From: Candidatus Thorarchaeota archaeon
Lineage (GTDB): Archaea > Asgardarchaeota > Thorarchaeia > Thorarchaeales > Thorarchaeaceae
Reading direction: 5' to 3'
NCBI GenBank assembly: GCA_016840855.1
Contig: JAEORO010000143.1
Location: 1 to 43,232 of the forward strand
Length of the DNA stretch: 43,232 nucleotides
Part shown: positions 16,791 through 23,577 of the stretch, piece by piece
Layout: every line of letters begins with the position of its first letter
Numbering within the stretch: position 1 is the stretch's first letter
Program-made: the position numbers and the translations under genes
The notes under the pieces: generated by a model
Database searches by the model: none
The model's input: the letters and a program-made list of their open reading frames with translations, nothing else
Told to the model about the DNA's origin: nothing

Positions 16791-16811
16791 CTTTTATTAG
16801 TGCGCTAGCGC
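16791..16811 (+). promoter_or_regulatory. TATA-like element followed by the palindrome GCGCTAGCGC
   Basis: CTTTTATTAG at 16791-16800 is about 60 nt before the start of the small membrane protein gene, followed at 16802-16811 by a perfect 10-bp palindrome GCGCTAGCGC. A palindrome between TATA box and transcription start is where archaeal repressors often bind. The site also lies about 200 nt upstream of the divergent hdrC2 start, so it might affect both directions. Confidence 0.4.
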
Positions 16812-16851
16812 TAACCGTGGTAGTTCCTTTAACAAATAGAGGAGAGTAATC

Positions 16852-17172
16852 ACGATCGGAAAAGAAAAGGCAATTGGTGCCCTTATCTTCATATTCGCCC
16901 TGCTGGTGCTAATCTACTACACTTGGGGGCTAGTTATCCTTCAATTATTCCCAGACCTCTCAACCTGGGTTGTTGACACATTTGGTGCTTTGGCACCTCT
17001 ATTCAATCCAAGTCCAGATTTCCTGGTTCAACTACCGATATACCTGGGCGTGGTTCTAATCATGGTCATTGCTATGTGGATTGGTTGGACAATGCTGACC
17101 ACTCCTGCTCCAGAGCCACTTGAGGACTTCGACTTCGATGAGGAAGAAGTTGCAGAGAAGGCTGAAGAGTAA
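16852..17172 (+). CDS. Small two-helix membrane protein with acidic tail; non-standard start codon
   Basis: The protein reads IGKEKAIGALIFIFALLVLI from the first codons: a short charged start, one helix, a loop of about 40 residues, a second helix (YLGVVLIMVIAMWIGWTML) and an acidic cytoplasmic tail (EPLEDFDFDEEEVAEKAEE). Family unknown to me. The first helix is only complete if translation starts near 16852, where there is no ATG, GTG or TTG; the codons there are ACG (16852) and ATC (16855), 5 and 8 nt behind a GGAGAG ribosome site. The first standard start, GTG 16906, would cut the first helix in half. A GNRA-loop hairpin follows the stop. It diverges from the hdr cluster. Confidence 0.75.
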   Translation, partial: TIGKEKAIGALIFIFALLVLIYYTWGLVILQLFPDLSTWVVDTFGALAPLFNPSPDFLVQLPIYLGVVLIMVIAMWIGWTMLTTPAPEPLEDFDFDEEEVAEKAEE

Positions 17173-17195
17173 TCCTTCAAGTACAGCTAGCGAAC

Positions 17196-17211
17196 AGGGC
17201 CGAAAGGCCCT
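17196..17211 (+). terminator. GNRA-tetraloop hairpin terminator
   Basis: AGGGCC-GAAA-GGCCCT is a perfect 6-bp stem with a GAAA loop, 24 nt after the stop of the small membrane protein gene, followed by TTTCATCTC. A stable hairpin of this kind most likely ends or stabilises that transcript; it would also lie downstream of the mutase pseudogene on the other strand. Confidence 0.65.
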
Positions 17212-17244
17212 TTCATCTCATGTTGTTAGTAGATAATATCGTAG

Positions 17245-17633
17245 CTAACTGCTTTTACCTTCATCTGTCATTTTGAGGGCTTTATTAATTAAATCAACAA
17301 CAATTTCACAAAGCCGGTCTGCATCGTCCTAGGTCTTTCTTTCTGCGAAACTATGATAGAGTGGTTCAGTGTCCGATGGACAAATTAACATCCAACCTTC
17401 AGCATATATGTGGAACGTAAACCTGCAGTTTTTAGACGAGTAAACATCTCTCCACCCATTCTCGAGTCACGAGCCATAGCAACATTGTCAGAACCTAATA
17501 CAGACTCGATTACTCTTCCAAGATTCATGACAATGTCAACTGTAGACTCTTTGTTGATTAAACTGCGAATGCCATTAGTGTCAAATATGTTGGTCAGGAT
17601 GAGTTCACTCAGGACATAGTGCAAATAGGTCAT
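17245..17633 (-). pseudogene. Collapsed phosphoglucosamine/phosphohexose mutase pseudogene
   Basis: The minus strand begins with an N-terminal mutase segment (NIFDTNGIRSLINKESTVDI, then MNLGRVIESVLG, VAMARDSRMGGEMF, AGLRST) matching the start of archaeal GlmM/phosphomannomutase-type enzymes. Near 17400 it switches, in another frame, straight into the C-terminal domain (AEGWMLICPSDTEPLYHSFA, compare the phosphate-binding RPSGTEP loop), is interrupted by TAG at 17329-17331, and resumes as DDADRLCEIVVDLINKALK to the natural TAG at 17245. About 330 residues, including the whole catalytic serine region, are missing. It is a dead gene by deletion, frameshift and a stop. The RDSR and PSDTEP variants show further decay. 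Confidence 0.85.
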
Positions 17634-17675
17634 GACTTAAGAGTTACTGCGAAATTAATGATTCAGTGTTATAAC

Positions 17676-18215
17676 ATGCCTCTATTTGGACGTTCGAAAG
17701 ATTCGGAATACAGAGATGCTGCAAGATTGCTGAAGGAGGGAAAAGTCGCAGAAACAATCAGAAAGCTGAGAGTAATTGTCGAAAAGAGTCCCACACATGT
17801 CAATGCGTATGTGACCCTAGCTGTAGCCCTCATGGAGGCTCAAGAGAAACCTACAAGAGATAGCCCTCAGACCGTAGAGGCATTGGCTCTGCTCGATACA
17901 GCAGCTGCGTTGGACAAAAAGAATCCTATCCCATACTTCAATATGGGTGTGATACTCAGGAAGCTTGGTCTTCTTGAGGAAGCTCTAGTGAGCTTTGACA
18001 AAGCTTTGGAGAGGGAGGAACGGCAACCACTAGCGATAGCTAATATGGCGGAGATTAACTATGAGTTAGAACGGTGGGAGGAAGCAATTCGCCTAGCCAA
18101 ACTGGCTCTCATAAGAGACCCTGGTCTTGAATCATCTATGGGTTGGGTAAGAGTTGCTATGAGAAAAGCGGGAATGTTAGATCATGATGGCAATGTGATT
18201 CATCGTCCAGAGTGA
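17676..18215 (+). CDS. TPR-repeat protein
   Basis: A 179-residue protein beginning MPLFGRSKDSEYRDAARLLK. From about residue 8 it is built of helical hairpins of TPR type: ARLLKEGKVAETIRKLRVIV, then NAYVTLAVALMEAQ, then the clearest repeat NPIPYFNMGVILRKLGLLEE through FDKALEREERQ, then another pair. It is soluble and probably a scaffold for protein contacts; the partner is unknown. The ATG at 17676 is preferred over the frame opening at 17619: it is about 20 nt after an AAATTAAT promoter-like element, fitting a leaderless mRNA. It precedes the uS19 gene on the same strand with about 90 nt between them. Confidence 0.8.
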   Translation: MPLFGRSKDSEYRDAARLLKEGKVAETIRKLRVIVEKSPTHVNAYVTLAVALMEAQEKPTRDSPQTVEALALLDTAAALDKKNPIPYFNMGVILRKLGLLEEALVSFDKALEREERQPLAIANMAEINYELERWEEAIRLAKLALIRDPGLESSMGWVRVAMRKAGMLDHDGNVIHRPE

Positions 18216-18231
18216 TGGACAGTACGCAATG

Positions 18232-18285
18232 CTTAAATTGACACCTCTCGGCTTCAGCACAGTTACGAGTCGTGACAAACGACTC
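18232..18285 (+). promoter_or_regulatory. Promoter and 5'-leader hairpin of the uS19 gene
   Basis: CTTAAATT at 18232-18239 is a good TATA box; transcription should begin near 18260. The leader then contains GAGTCG (18267-18272), TGACAAA and CGACTC (18280-18285), a perfect 6-bp stem-loop 23 nt before the ATG at 18309. Leader structures before ribosomal protein genes often serve autoregulation; this is inference. Confidence 0.5.
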
Positions 18286-18308
18286 CGTATACTATAACTG
18301 GTGATTAC

Positions 18309-18719
18309 ATGTCACAAAAAGGCGAACCAATGTACCGCGGGTATCCCCTGTCAGAGTTGGCTAAGATGAATATGGACTCGCTCATCGAGCTACTACCATC
18401 ACGCAGGAGAAGGACCCTCAAGCGCGGCTTACCCCCACGTCAGAAAAAACTGCTTATGAAACTCAGAGCAGCAAGAAAACAACAAAGGAAAGGTAAGGAA
18501 GTCGTCGTTCGTACTCATTGTCGTGACATGGTCATTCTTCCTGAAATGGTGGACCTTACTATCGCTGTTCACAATGGCAAGGAATTTTCCCGGATAAAGA
18601 TCATTCCTCAAATGATTGGACACGTGCTTGGAGAGTTTGCGGTTACTAACAAACCCGTAAAACATGGAAACCCAGGTATTGGAGCTACCAAATCTTCAGC
18701 TTACGTACCACTAAAATAA
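18309..18719 (+). CDS. rpsS: Small ribosomal subunit protein uS19 (S19, archaeal/eukaryotic S15 type)
   Basis: A 136-residue protein in the length range of archaeal and eukaryotic S19. The N-terminal extension ([20 protein letters not shown]) is typical of archaea. The core has [20 protein letters not shown], the HNGKEF turn, and [10 protein letters not shown] followed by [13 protein letters not shown]. It binds 16S rRNA in the head of the 30S subunit. In most archaea this gene lies in the S10 operon between the genes for uL2 and uL22; here it stands alone, next to a TPR protein and a nitroreductase, with its own promoter and leader hairpin. A T-run terminator follows. Confidence 0.96.
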   Translation: MSQKGEPMYRGYPLSELAKMNMDSLIELLPSRRRRTLKRGLPPRQKKLLMKLRAARKQQRKGKEVVVRTHCRDMVILPEMVDLTIAVHNGKEFSRIKIIPQMIGHVLGEFAVTNKPVKHGNPGIGATKSSAYVPLK

Positions 18720-18738
18720 AACATATTCAGAAAAGGAG

Positions 18739-18756
18739 CTTCATAAGCCCTTTTTT
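18739..18756 (+). terminator. T-run terminator after rpsS
   Basis: A weak stem (GCTT-CATA-AAGC type) is followed by CCC and a six-base T run at 18751-18756, about 30 nt after the rpsS stop. Archaeal transcription often ends at such T runs. Confidence 0.5.
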
Positions 18757-18954
18757 CCAAGATTTCTTATTCAAATAGTCTTTGACACATTCGAGATTAG
18801 ATGATTTATTCTACAGCATATGGGGATGAAGGTCCTCTAAGAAACACAAACCAACATGCAGAGTCATGTGCAAAAGTGGCAGGAAACATTCTGAATTTTA
18901 AAGGGGTTGCTTAGTGCATACTGCTAATATGTGTCCTACATCATCGAACATATC

Positions 18955-19467
18955 ATGGACGCTCTAGAAGTAATCTATACAAGGCGAAGTATCAGAAAAT
19001 TCGTAATGAAAGAGATACCTGATGAGGACGTCATTAAGATTCTGAAAGCAGGGATGTGTGCCCCGACAGCTGGAAACCAAAGACCTTGGCAATTCATCGT
19101 CGTTAGGGAGAGGGAGATGTTTGATTGTTTCATGGAAGCTTATCAGTACACGAAGCAGATGTTAGTAGATGTCCCTGTGGCAATAATGGTTTGTCTTGAT
19201 CGGAATCGAGAAAAATACGAGAATCGCTGGCAAATGGACTGTGCCAACGCTACTTTAAACATGCTACTTGCCGCACATAGTATGGGATACGGTGGTCTTT
19301 GGCTTGAGATATATCCAGTTGAGGAACGTATTAAGATGATTCAGGAATCTTTCGAACTCCCAGAAACAGTAATTCCCTTTGCTTTAGTAACTGTTGGACA
19401 TGCTGCTGAAGAAAAGCCTCTGGTTGATCGATATGATTCGTCATTAATCCATTACAACAAATGGTAA
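18955..19467 (+). CDS. Nitroreductase-family FMN oxidoreductase
   Basis: A 170-residue protein beginning MDALEVIYTRRSIRKFV. The RRSIRKF motif binds the FMN phosphate, GMCAPTAGNQRPWQFIVV is the substrate and FMN loop, and GYGGLWLEIYPVEERIK is the second flavin-binding region. These enzymes work as homodimers with NAD(P)H and reduce nitro compounds, quinones or flavins; the substrate is not predictable. The frame is open to a GTG at 18931 that lies just after a TTTTAAA promoter element (about 18895), so a leaderless start at that GTG, adding eight residues, cannot be excluded. I chose the ATG that matches the family N-terminus. Single-gene unit. Confidence 0.9.
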   Translation: MDALEVIYTRRSIRKFVMKEIPDEDVIKILKAGMCAPTAGNQRPWQFIVVREREMFDCFMEAYQYTKQMLVDVPVAIMVCLDRNREKYENRWQMDCANATLNMLLAAHSMGYGGLWLEIYPVEERIKMIQESFELPETVIPFALVTVGHAAEEKPLVDRYDSSLIHYNKW

Positions 19468-19522
19468 CAAGGGAGTAAATCCGCTTTTTGGGGTAATAGA
19501 TTAATTCATAGTGCGTGATAGA

Positions 19523-19756
19523 TTAATAGTCAGACGCGCTTATCATATACCTCTGACGGTTCCATTTCACCCACTCCCACCCAAATATGAGCCCTATTAC
19601 ACACAGCCCAAGCCCAATCAAATCTTTAACCGGGGAGTATGTGGGAAAGCGACCGCCTTGTCCCCCGAGAAGTAAGAGTCCTGCAACGATGAACGCTGCA
19701 GCAAGGCAGGATAGATAATCACGATTTTTAATAGTTGTTTGATTTTCTTCGTTCAC
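19523..19756 (-). CDS. Small two-helix membrane protein, unknown
   Basis: A 77-residue protein with a polar N-terminus, two hydrophobic helices (LAAAFIVAGLLLLGG and LIGLGLCVIGLIFGWEW) and a basic end. It begins at a GTG with only a weak ribosome site. I do not recognise a family; similar tiny 2-TM proteins are common in this region. It is preceded on the same strand by the pyrophosphatase-tail ORF at 19877-19978. Confidence 0.5.
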   Translation of the reverse strand: MNEENQTTIKNRDYLSCLAAAFIVAGLLLLGGQGGRFPTYSPVKDLIGLGLCVIGLIFGWEWVKWNRQRYMISASDY

Positions 19757-19876
19757 CTACAGAATTACCCCTGTCTTAGATTTAAGAACAAATTAGACTT
19801 CACATTAGAATAGACAGACAGTATAGATGAATGATTCGCTCATTTTTTAGAATAGAGCTATGAACAACAAGGGTAG

Positions 19877-19978
19877 TTACGCAATCAGTGGAAGAAGCAA
19901 TATAGCAGTCATAGAGATAACCACTAGCAACGTGTTTATCGAGGGGCTCGCAGTGTCTTTGAATGGATCACCCAACAT
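19877..19978 (-). pseudogene. C-terminal tail of a membrane pyrophosphatase (33-codon remnant or micro-gene)
   Basis: The minus strand reads MLGDPFKDTASPSI and on through one membrane helix ending LLLPLIA, then TAA. This matches the extreme C-terminus of H+/Na+-translocating membrane pyrophosphatases, GDTVGDPFKDT(A/S)GPSLN followed by the last helix. The rest of the roughly 700-residue enzyme is absent; a TAA stop immediately precedes the ATG in frame. Yet the piece has an AAGGAG ribosome site 9 nt upstream and a TTTAAAAG promoter-like element about 20 nt before that, so it may still be transcribed and translated as a single-helix peptide. I call it a remnant, possibly exapted. Confidence 0.7.
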
Positions 19979-20356
19979 TTAGAAAGACTCCTTGGTTTAT
20001 ACTCTTTTAAATTACTCAATTATTTGGTTGGGTGGCGAACACTGGGAAATCGTGGTAGGAGGGGGGAGTTTTCGTATGAGGGCATTGTTACGAAAAACAG
20101 ACCCATGTGTTCGCCATTGATTTCATCTGGTCTTCAGCAACAATGTATCTATAGTATTGATTTGAACCCAGGGTATACCTGATATTCTCAGATACCCCAA
20201 AAATCCATCAAAGAATATACAAGTCCTTGGTTTGAGTGGTGGTGTAGCATTGTTCCTGCATGTTTTCCTATGATGCTATGAGATTGAAATGAGATAACAG
20301 TGCATCTCGGATAGACCGAGCTAATTCTATGAACAGGTGCAACCACCATAGTACTA
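19979..20356. other. Intergenic stretch with one hairpin and no gene seen
   Basis: About 380 bases. It contains the promoter-like TTTAAAAG for the pyrophosphatase tail at its left end, a G-rich run (GGTAGGAGGGGGG) near 20070, the hairpin at 20171-20197, and the region before the gene at 20357. A minus-strand frame at 20188-20406 gives a composition unlike a real protein and I did not accept it. No tRNA-like fold was found. Confidence 0.5.
20171..20197. repeat. Stem-loop GGGTAT..CTGA/TCAG..ATACCC
   Basis: GGGTAT, a two-base bulge AC, CTGA, loop TATTC, TCAG and ATACCC form a 10-bp stem with one bulge. It is followed by an A run on the plus strand, hence a T run on the minus strand, so it could be a terminator for minus-strand transcription or a small structured RNA. 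Confidence 0.4.
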
Positions 20357-20755
20357 TTGCAAGTTACAGGTGAAGTTATTTGGTTTGATGTATTTAGTTC
20401 GCGCACGACTCCCGGAGTTGATCGAGTGAGTCTAAAAGGGCCACTACGCGATAAGAAGGGTTACATCAAGACTATCTTAGAACCACTTAACATAGTAGTT
20501 CAGAGTCTTAGGAACCGGACCGTCGGAGATGCAATTGCGTATTATGAGATGATTTGGGACACTCCAACTGTAGAACCTCATACTGGAGATATTGAGATTG
20601 CACTTATGTCTCGGTTTGATGAGTTATTGTTCAAGATAGTAAATGAAAGTCTGACAAGTGAGCGTGTTGTACGGCGAGTCACTAGTCGCAGCACGAGAGT
20701 GTTTTTTAGACACACTGCAAATCTCGAAGTTTCAATTGACACATCAGCAGTTTAG
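20357..20755 (+). CDS. Hypothetical protein, 132 aa
   Basis: A soluble protein of mixed alpha/beta character (for example GEVIWFDVFSSRTTPGVDRV, LEPLNIVVQSLRNRTVGDAI, FDELLFKIVNESLTSERVV). I recognise no family. The frame begins at TTG 20357, with a TAATTCTATG promoter-like stretch about 30 nt upstream and no ribosome site, so it would be leaderless or nearly so. Amino-acid composition and codon use look like real coding sequence, but without a homologue the call stays moderate. Confidence 0.5.
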   Translation: MQVTGEVIWFDVFSSRTTPGVDRVSLKGPLRDKKGYIKTILEPLNIVVQSLRNRTVGDAIAYYEMIWDTPTVEPHTGDIEIALMSRFDELLFKIVNESLTSERVVRRVTSRSTRVFFRHTANLEVSIDTSAV

Positions 20756-20831
20756 TTTCTCGAATCCTTAGCTTTATTTCTGTTCATGTAAATCTGACTC
20801 CAATCACATGTCGTGGTGGATGATGTATTAG

Positions 20832-21062
20832 ATGAGTCAAGAGAAACGATTAGGTTTTCGAGGACCCTTAGTATTAGCACTTGGAGGAACTCTTATCATG
20901 TTCCCGCTTCTATCGTATGCCCAGCTACTATATGATGGTAGACTTTCATTCCCATATGAGGGGGCAGCAGTTGGCATGATGGTATGGGTGTGTTTGATTA
21001 CTTTTCTTGGTCTTTTAATAGCTGGAATGGGACTTCAGATGATTCTTGCCGATAGCAGATAG
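20832..21062 (+). CDS. Small two-helix membrane protein, 76 aa
   Basis: It begins MSQEKRLGFRGPLVLALGGT: a short basic N-terminus, a helix (LVLALGGTLIMFPLLSY), a loop with aromatic residues, and a second helix (VGMMVWVCLITFLGLLIAGM) ending near the C-terminus. Family not recognised. It converges with the carboxypeptidase gene, leaving 40 bases between their stops, which contain a GC-rich stretch (GAGGAGGTGCC) that may form a weak terminator. Confidence 0.65.
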   Translation: MSQEKRLGFRGPLVLALGGTLIMFPLLSYAQLLYDGRLSFPYEGAAVGMMVWVCLITFLGLLIAGMGLQMILADSR

Positions 21063-21102
21063 AGGAGGTGCCATGTGGCCCCTCCCTCATATATTTCATC
21101 AA

Positions 21103-22803
21103 TCACCGGAACTTGACAAAGTAGATCACAAGTACTAGGGCAATAACAGCTACTCCAACGACAATACCAATGAGAAGGGGGTCAAAGGTCGCGGGTGTTC
21201 CTAGTGATATTACAAACTCTGTGAAACCACTATAGTTGTTGCCAAAGAAGATGCTGAATCCTGAACTTGTCAAGTCGTCTGAGAGCATAATGGTAGCTTG
21301 ATCAGTGAGCGATTGTCCACTGTTAATAGCGATGATGGAGTCCAATGTGGTACCAAACTCATCAAGAATTAACACACTCTCTTTGCTTCCAAGACGAGGA
21401 CTCAGACATTCTGTCCTAGTAGACACAGATATGCTTGTTCCAGCTGTGATGCCTCCAGAGATTCCTGTTATAGATACATCAAGTCTAGGAGTCATTTCAA
21501 GCAGATAGACGAATGATGGAAGCATATCTTCCCAGAGCGAATTGATATACTCGTCATCTGGATTGAAGTAGCCATAGATACCTTTCCACTCACGGATAAT
21601 GTGCGTGCTGTTGTTCTCTATGATTACATGAGCTGATTCCAAGTCCACGGTCCCATTATGGTATAGCTCCAGAGTGATAGGTACCGTGGTGCCACGCTCA
21701 TAATACATCCATTCAGCCCAACCTCCACTCAGACCAGCTTCCTGTGACATTCCTGATGCCATATTGCCAAGATAATTATTGAAACTGTTTGGCAAGATAT
21801 CATTCAAATCGGTGTATACCTGATAATAGAGGATAGGTTCAGTCCACTCTTCAAATTCATCAGCGGGGAAATAAGTCGCATTAATTCCGGAGTGTAGCGA
21901 GTATGCCATAGCGAACCTATGTTTTTGTGTAAAGTCACGAAAAGCTTGGGTTTCAGGTTCTGAGAAGGGTTGAGTTCCACAATAAATCTGCGTAATAGGA
22001 TTAAGCAAGTCAGGGTCATCAAGTCCCCAGAATGTTGCATAATTCCTGTTTAGGTCGACGAGACCGACCTCATCTTCATTGATTAAACCATCCTCATCGT
22101 TGTCAATACCCTCCCAGTACTCCCAGTCGTAGTCGTTGATATGAGGAACTTCGGTTGGATAGTCCTTTTCATAGACAAGGAAATTAGAGATCCATCCGTC
22201 GCCATTTACATCTTCTAAATCATCCTCAGAGAAGAGACCATCTGCATCATTGTCGTATGGACGTAGGTTCTTTCTCAACCAATGATTCCCTTGATTTATA
22301 ACAATCTCAAGCGCATCAGGATTGAGAGTAGGAATAACGTATATCTCTTGAGTATCAATATATTCAGTGACAACAACATCCTCTCCATAATTATTGAGAA
22401 GATGGAGTACAAACCGCAGAGCCATTTCGACAGTAATCTGCTCCCGTCCATGATGCTGAGCTAGAACTAGTGTCTTGGCTTTTTGAACAGTATTCAGCTC
22501 GTTAGTGATACGAATACATGTAAGATTTCGACCTTGGTAGCTTTGACCAATTACCTCTAAATCAACAAGTTCAGGTACTAGATTGTGTATGTTCTCGATC
22601 TCTTCATCTAATTCTGTAGGATCGTGAAACTGGTCATCATAAAGTAATGTAACATCTTCCCATGTGCGAGTCACAGATGGCGTGACAACTTTCTCAATGA
22701 CTGGCACTTCTCCAGCTTGTTGTGTAGCCATCACTTGGATAGGAGTTGTAATCAGAGCAAGAATTAGAGCGAGAAGAAATATTCGTGGTTTAACATGTGT
22801 GAT
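21103..22803 (-). CDS. Secreted, membrane-anchored M14 zinc carboxypeptidase with EF-hand-like loops
   Basis: About 566 residues. Signal peptide at the N-terminus (KPRIFLLALILALITTPIQVMA). The M14 core shows the zinc ligands HHGRE near the first third and a later His in YSLHSG, the substrate-binding LNPDALE and DLNRNYATFWG, and the catalytic Glu in PITLELYHNG. Inserted in the core are three calcium-binding-like loops, DNDADGLFSEDD, DVNGDGWIS and DNDEDGLINEDE. The C-terminus has a single helix (IGIVVGVAVIALVLVIYFV) followed by KFR, so the enzyme faces the outside. The first standard start (GTG 22734) would remove the signal peptide; the ribosome site GAGGTGA points to ATC at 22803. It likely digests peptides at the cell surface for uptake. 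Confidence 0.9.
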   Translation of the reverse strand: MTHVKPRIFLLALILALITTPIQVMATQQAGEVPVIEKVVTPSVTRTWEDVTLLYDDQFHDPTELDEEIENIHNLVPELVDLEVIGQSYQGRNLTCIRITNELNTVQKAKTLVLAQHHGREQITVEMALRFVLHLLNNYGEDVVVTEYIDTQEIYVIPTLNPDALEIVINQGNHWLRKNLRPYDNDADGLFSEDDLEDVNGDGWISNFLVYEKDYPTEVPHINDYDWEYWEGIDNDEDGLINEDEVGLVDLNRNYATFWGLDDPDLLNPITQIYCGTQPFSEPETQAFRDFTQKHRFAMAYSLHSGINATYFPADEFEEWTEPILYYQVYTDLNDILPNSFNNYLGNMASGMSQEAGLSGGWAEWMYYERGTTVPITLELYHNGTVDLESAHVIIENNSTHIIREWKGIYGYFNPDDEYINSLWEDMLPSFVYLLEMTPRLDVSITGISGGITAGTSISVSTRTECLSPRLGSKESVLILDEFGTTLDSIIAINSGQSLTDQATIMLSDDLTSSGFSIFFGNNYSGFTEFVISLGTPATFDPLLIGIVVGVAVIALVLVIYFVKFR

Positions 22804-22809
22804 CTTAGT

Positions 22810-22816
22810 TCACCTC
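22810..22816 (-). promoter_or_regulatory. Ribosome-binding site that places the M14 start at ATC 22803
   Basis: GAGGTGA is followed after 6 nt by ATC. The same leader, AGGTGAACTAA, precedes the ordinary ATG of the ABM gene at 5318, so an equivalent start position here is well supported even though the codon is not a standard one. Confidence 0.55.
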
Positions 22817-23035
22817 ATTTCTTCTGATGTAATGAAGTCCCAAACGTTCAACCGGACAACAACGCAATATGGGACCCATTAGCAGTTTATCAAAGTGTCA
22901 TTAGTTCCTATAATAGCAGTTTAGTTTCACGTAATGTCTCGCTGTTTTCAGCTACCATGTTTCAATAACAATAAAGCACATGCTGAAACAATGAAAATAA
23001 GAGGGAGCGAAAGATGATTCGTGTGGCGACAGCTC

Positions 23036-23494
23036 ATGAAAAAAGCTATCATCATCTATGAGAGTGTCTATGGTAATACGAGAAAGATTGCAGAAGCGAT
23101 TTGTAAGGGCATCAACGAGGTTGAGGGAGCAGAATGTCTCATAAGAAAGACTGGTGAGATACATACTGACGACCTTTGTGATTATGATGCGATTATTCTT
23201 GGATGTCCGAATCATAACCAGGAACCAGCACTTAATCTGGTCAAGTTTATAGATAGAGCATCCATTGTGCATCTTAAAGGAAAGTTTGGAGCAGCATTCG
23301 ATACATACACAGGTGGAAACAAGGATGTTGCTGTGACCAAACTAGAAGCTAGAATTCATGAAAAGCTTCCAGGAATTGAGTTGATAGGAAGTCTGTCATC
23401 AAAAGTTACAGGACGCAAGGGACCCCTAGCAGGTGATGAGGAATCAAAAGCACTAGATTTTGGAGTAAAGTTTGCGAGAAAACTCCTAGAATAG
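23036..23494 (+). CDS. Flavodoxin-domain protein
   Basis: A 152-residue single-domain flavodoxin. The FMN phosphate loop reads YESVYGNTRKIAEAI near the N-terminus, and the other loops are LGCPNHNQEPA and AFDTYTGGNKDVA. It probably shuttles electrons in place of ferredoxin, which would suit a cell rich in Hdr and Etf enzymes, though no partner is adjacent. ATG 23036 gives the usual start (MKKAIIIYES); the frame opens with a GTG at 23021. It diverges from the M14 gene. Confidence 0.88.
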   Translation: MKKAIIIYESVYGNTRKIAEAICKGINEVEGAECLIRKTGEIHTDDLCDYDAIILGCPNHNQEPALNLVKFIDRASIVHLKGKFGAAFDTYTGGNKDVAVTKLEARIHEKLPGIELIGSLSSKVTGRKGPLAGDEESKALDFGVKFARKLLE

Positions 23495-23577
23495 CATCAG
23501 TATCAAGTTAGGCTAACAATTCATAAGCATTAGAATCTAAACGATACTAGATTCGCGTAGACTTGGAGGTAGACCGT

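Noticed and set aside
20050..20100. G-rich run (GGTAGGAGGGGGGAG) considered as tRNA, snoRNA or G-quadruplex
   Set aside because: No acceptor or T-arm fold, no C/D or K-turn pairing, and the G tracts are too few and short for a quadruplex.
20188..20406. 72-codon minus-strand frame over the start of the gene at 20357
   Set aside because: Its His/Ser/Met-rich composition is unlike a real protein and it overlaps the promoter and start of the better plus-strand frame.
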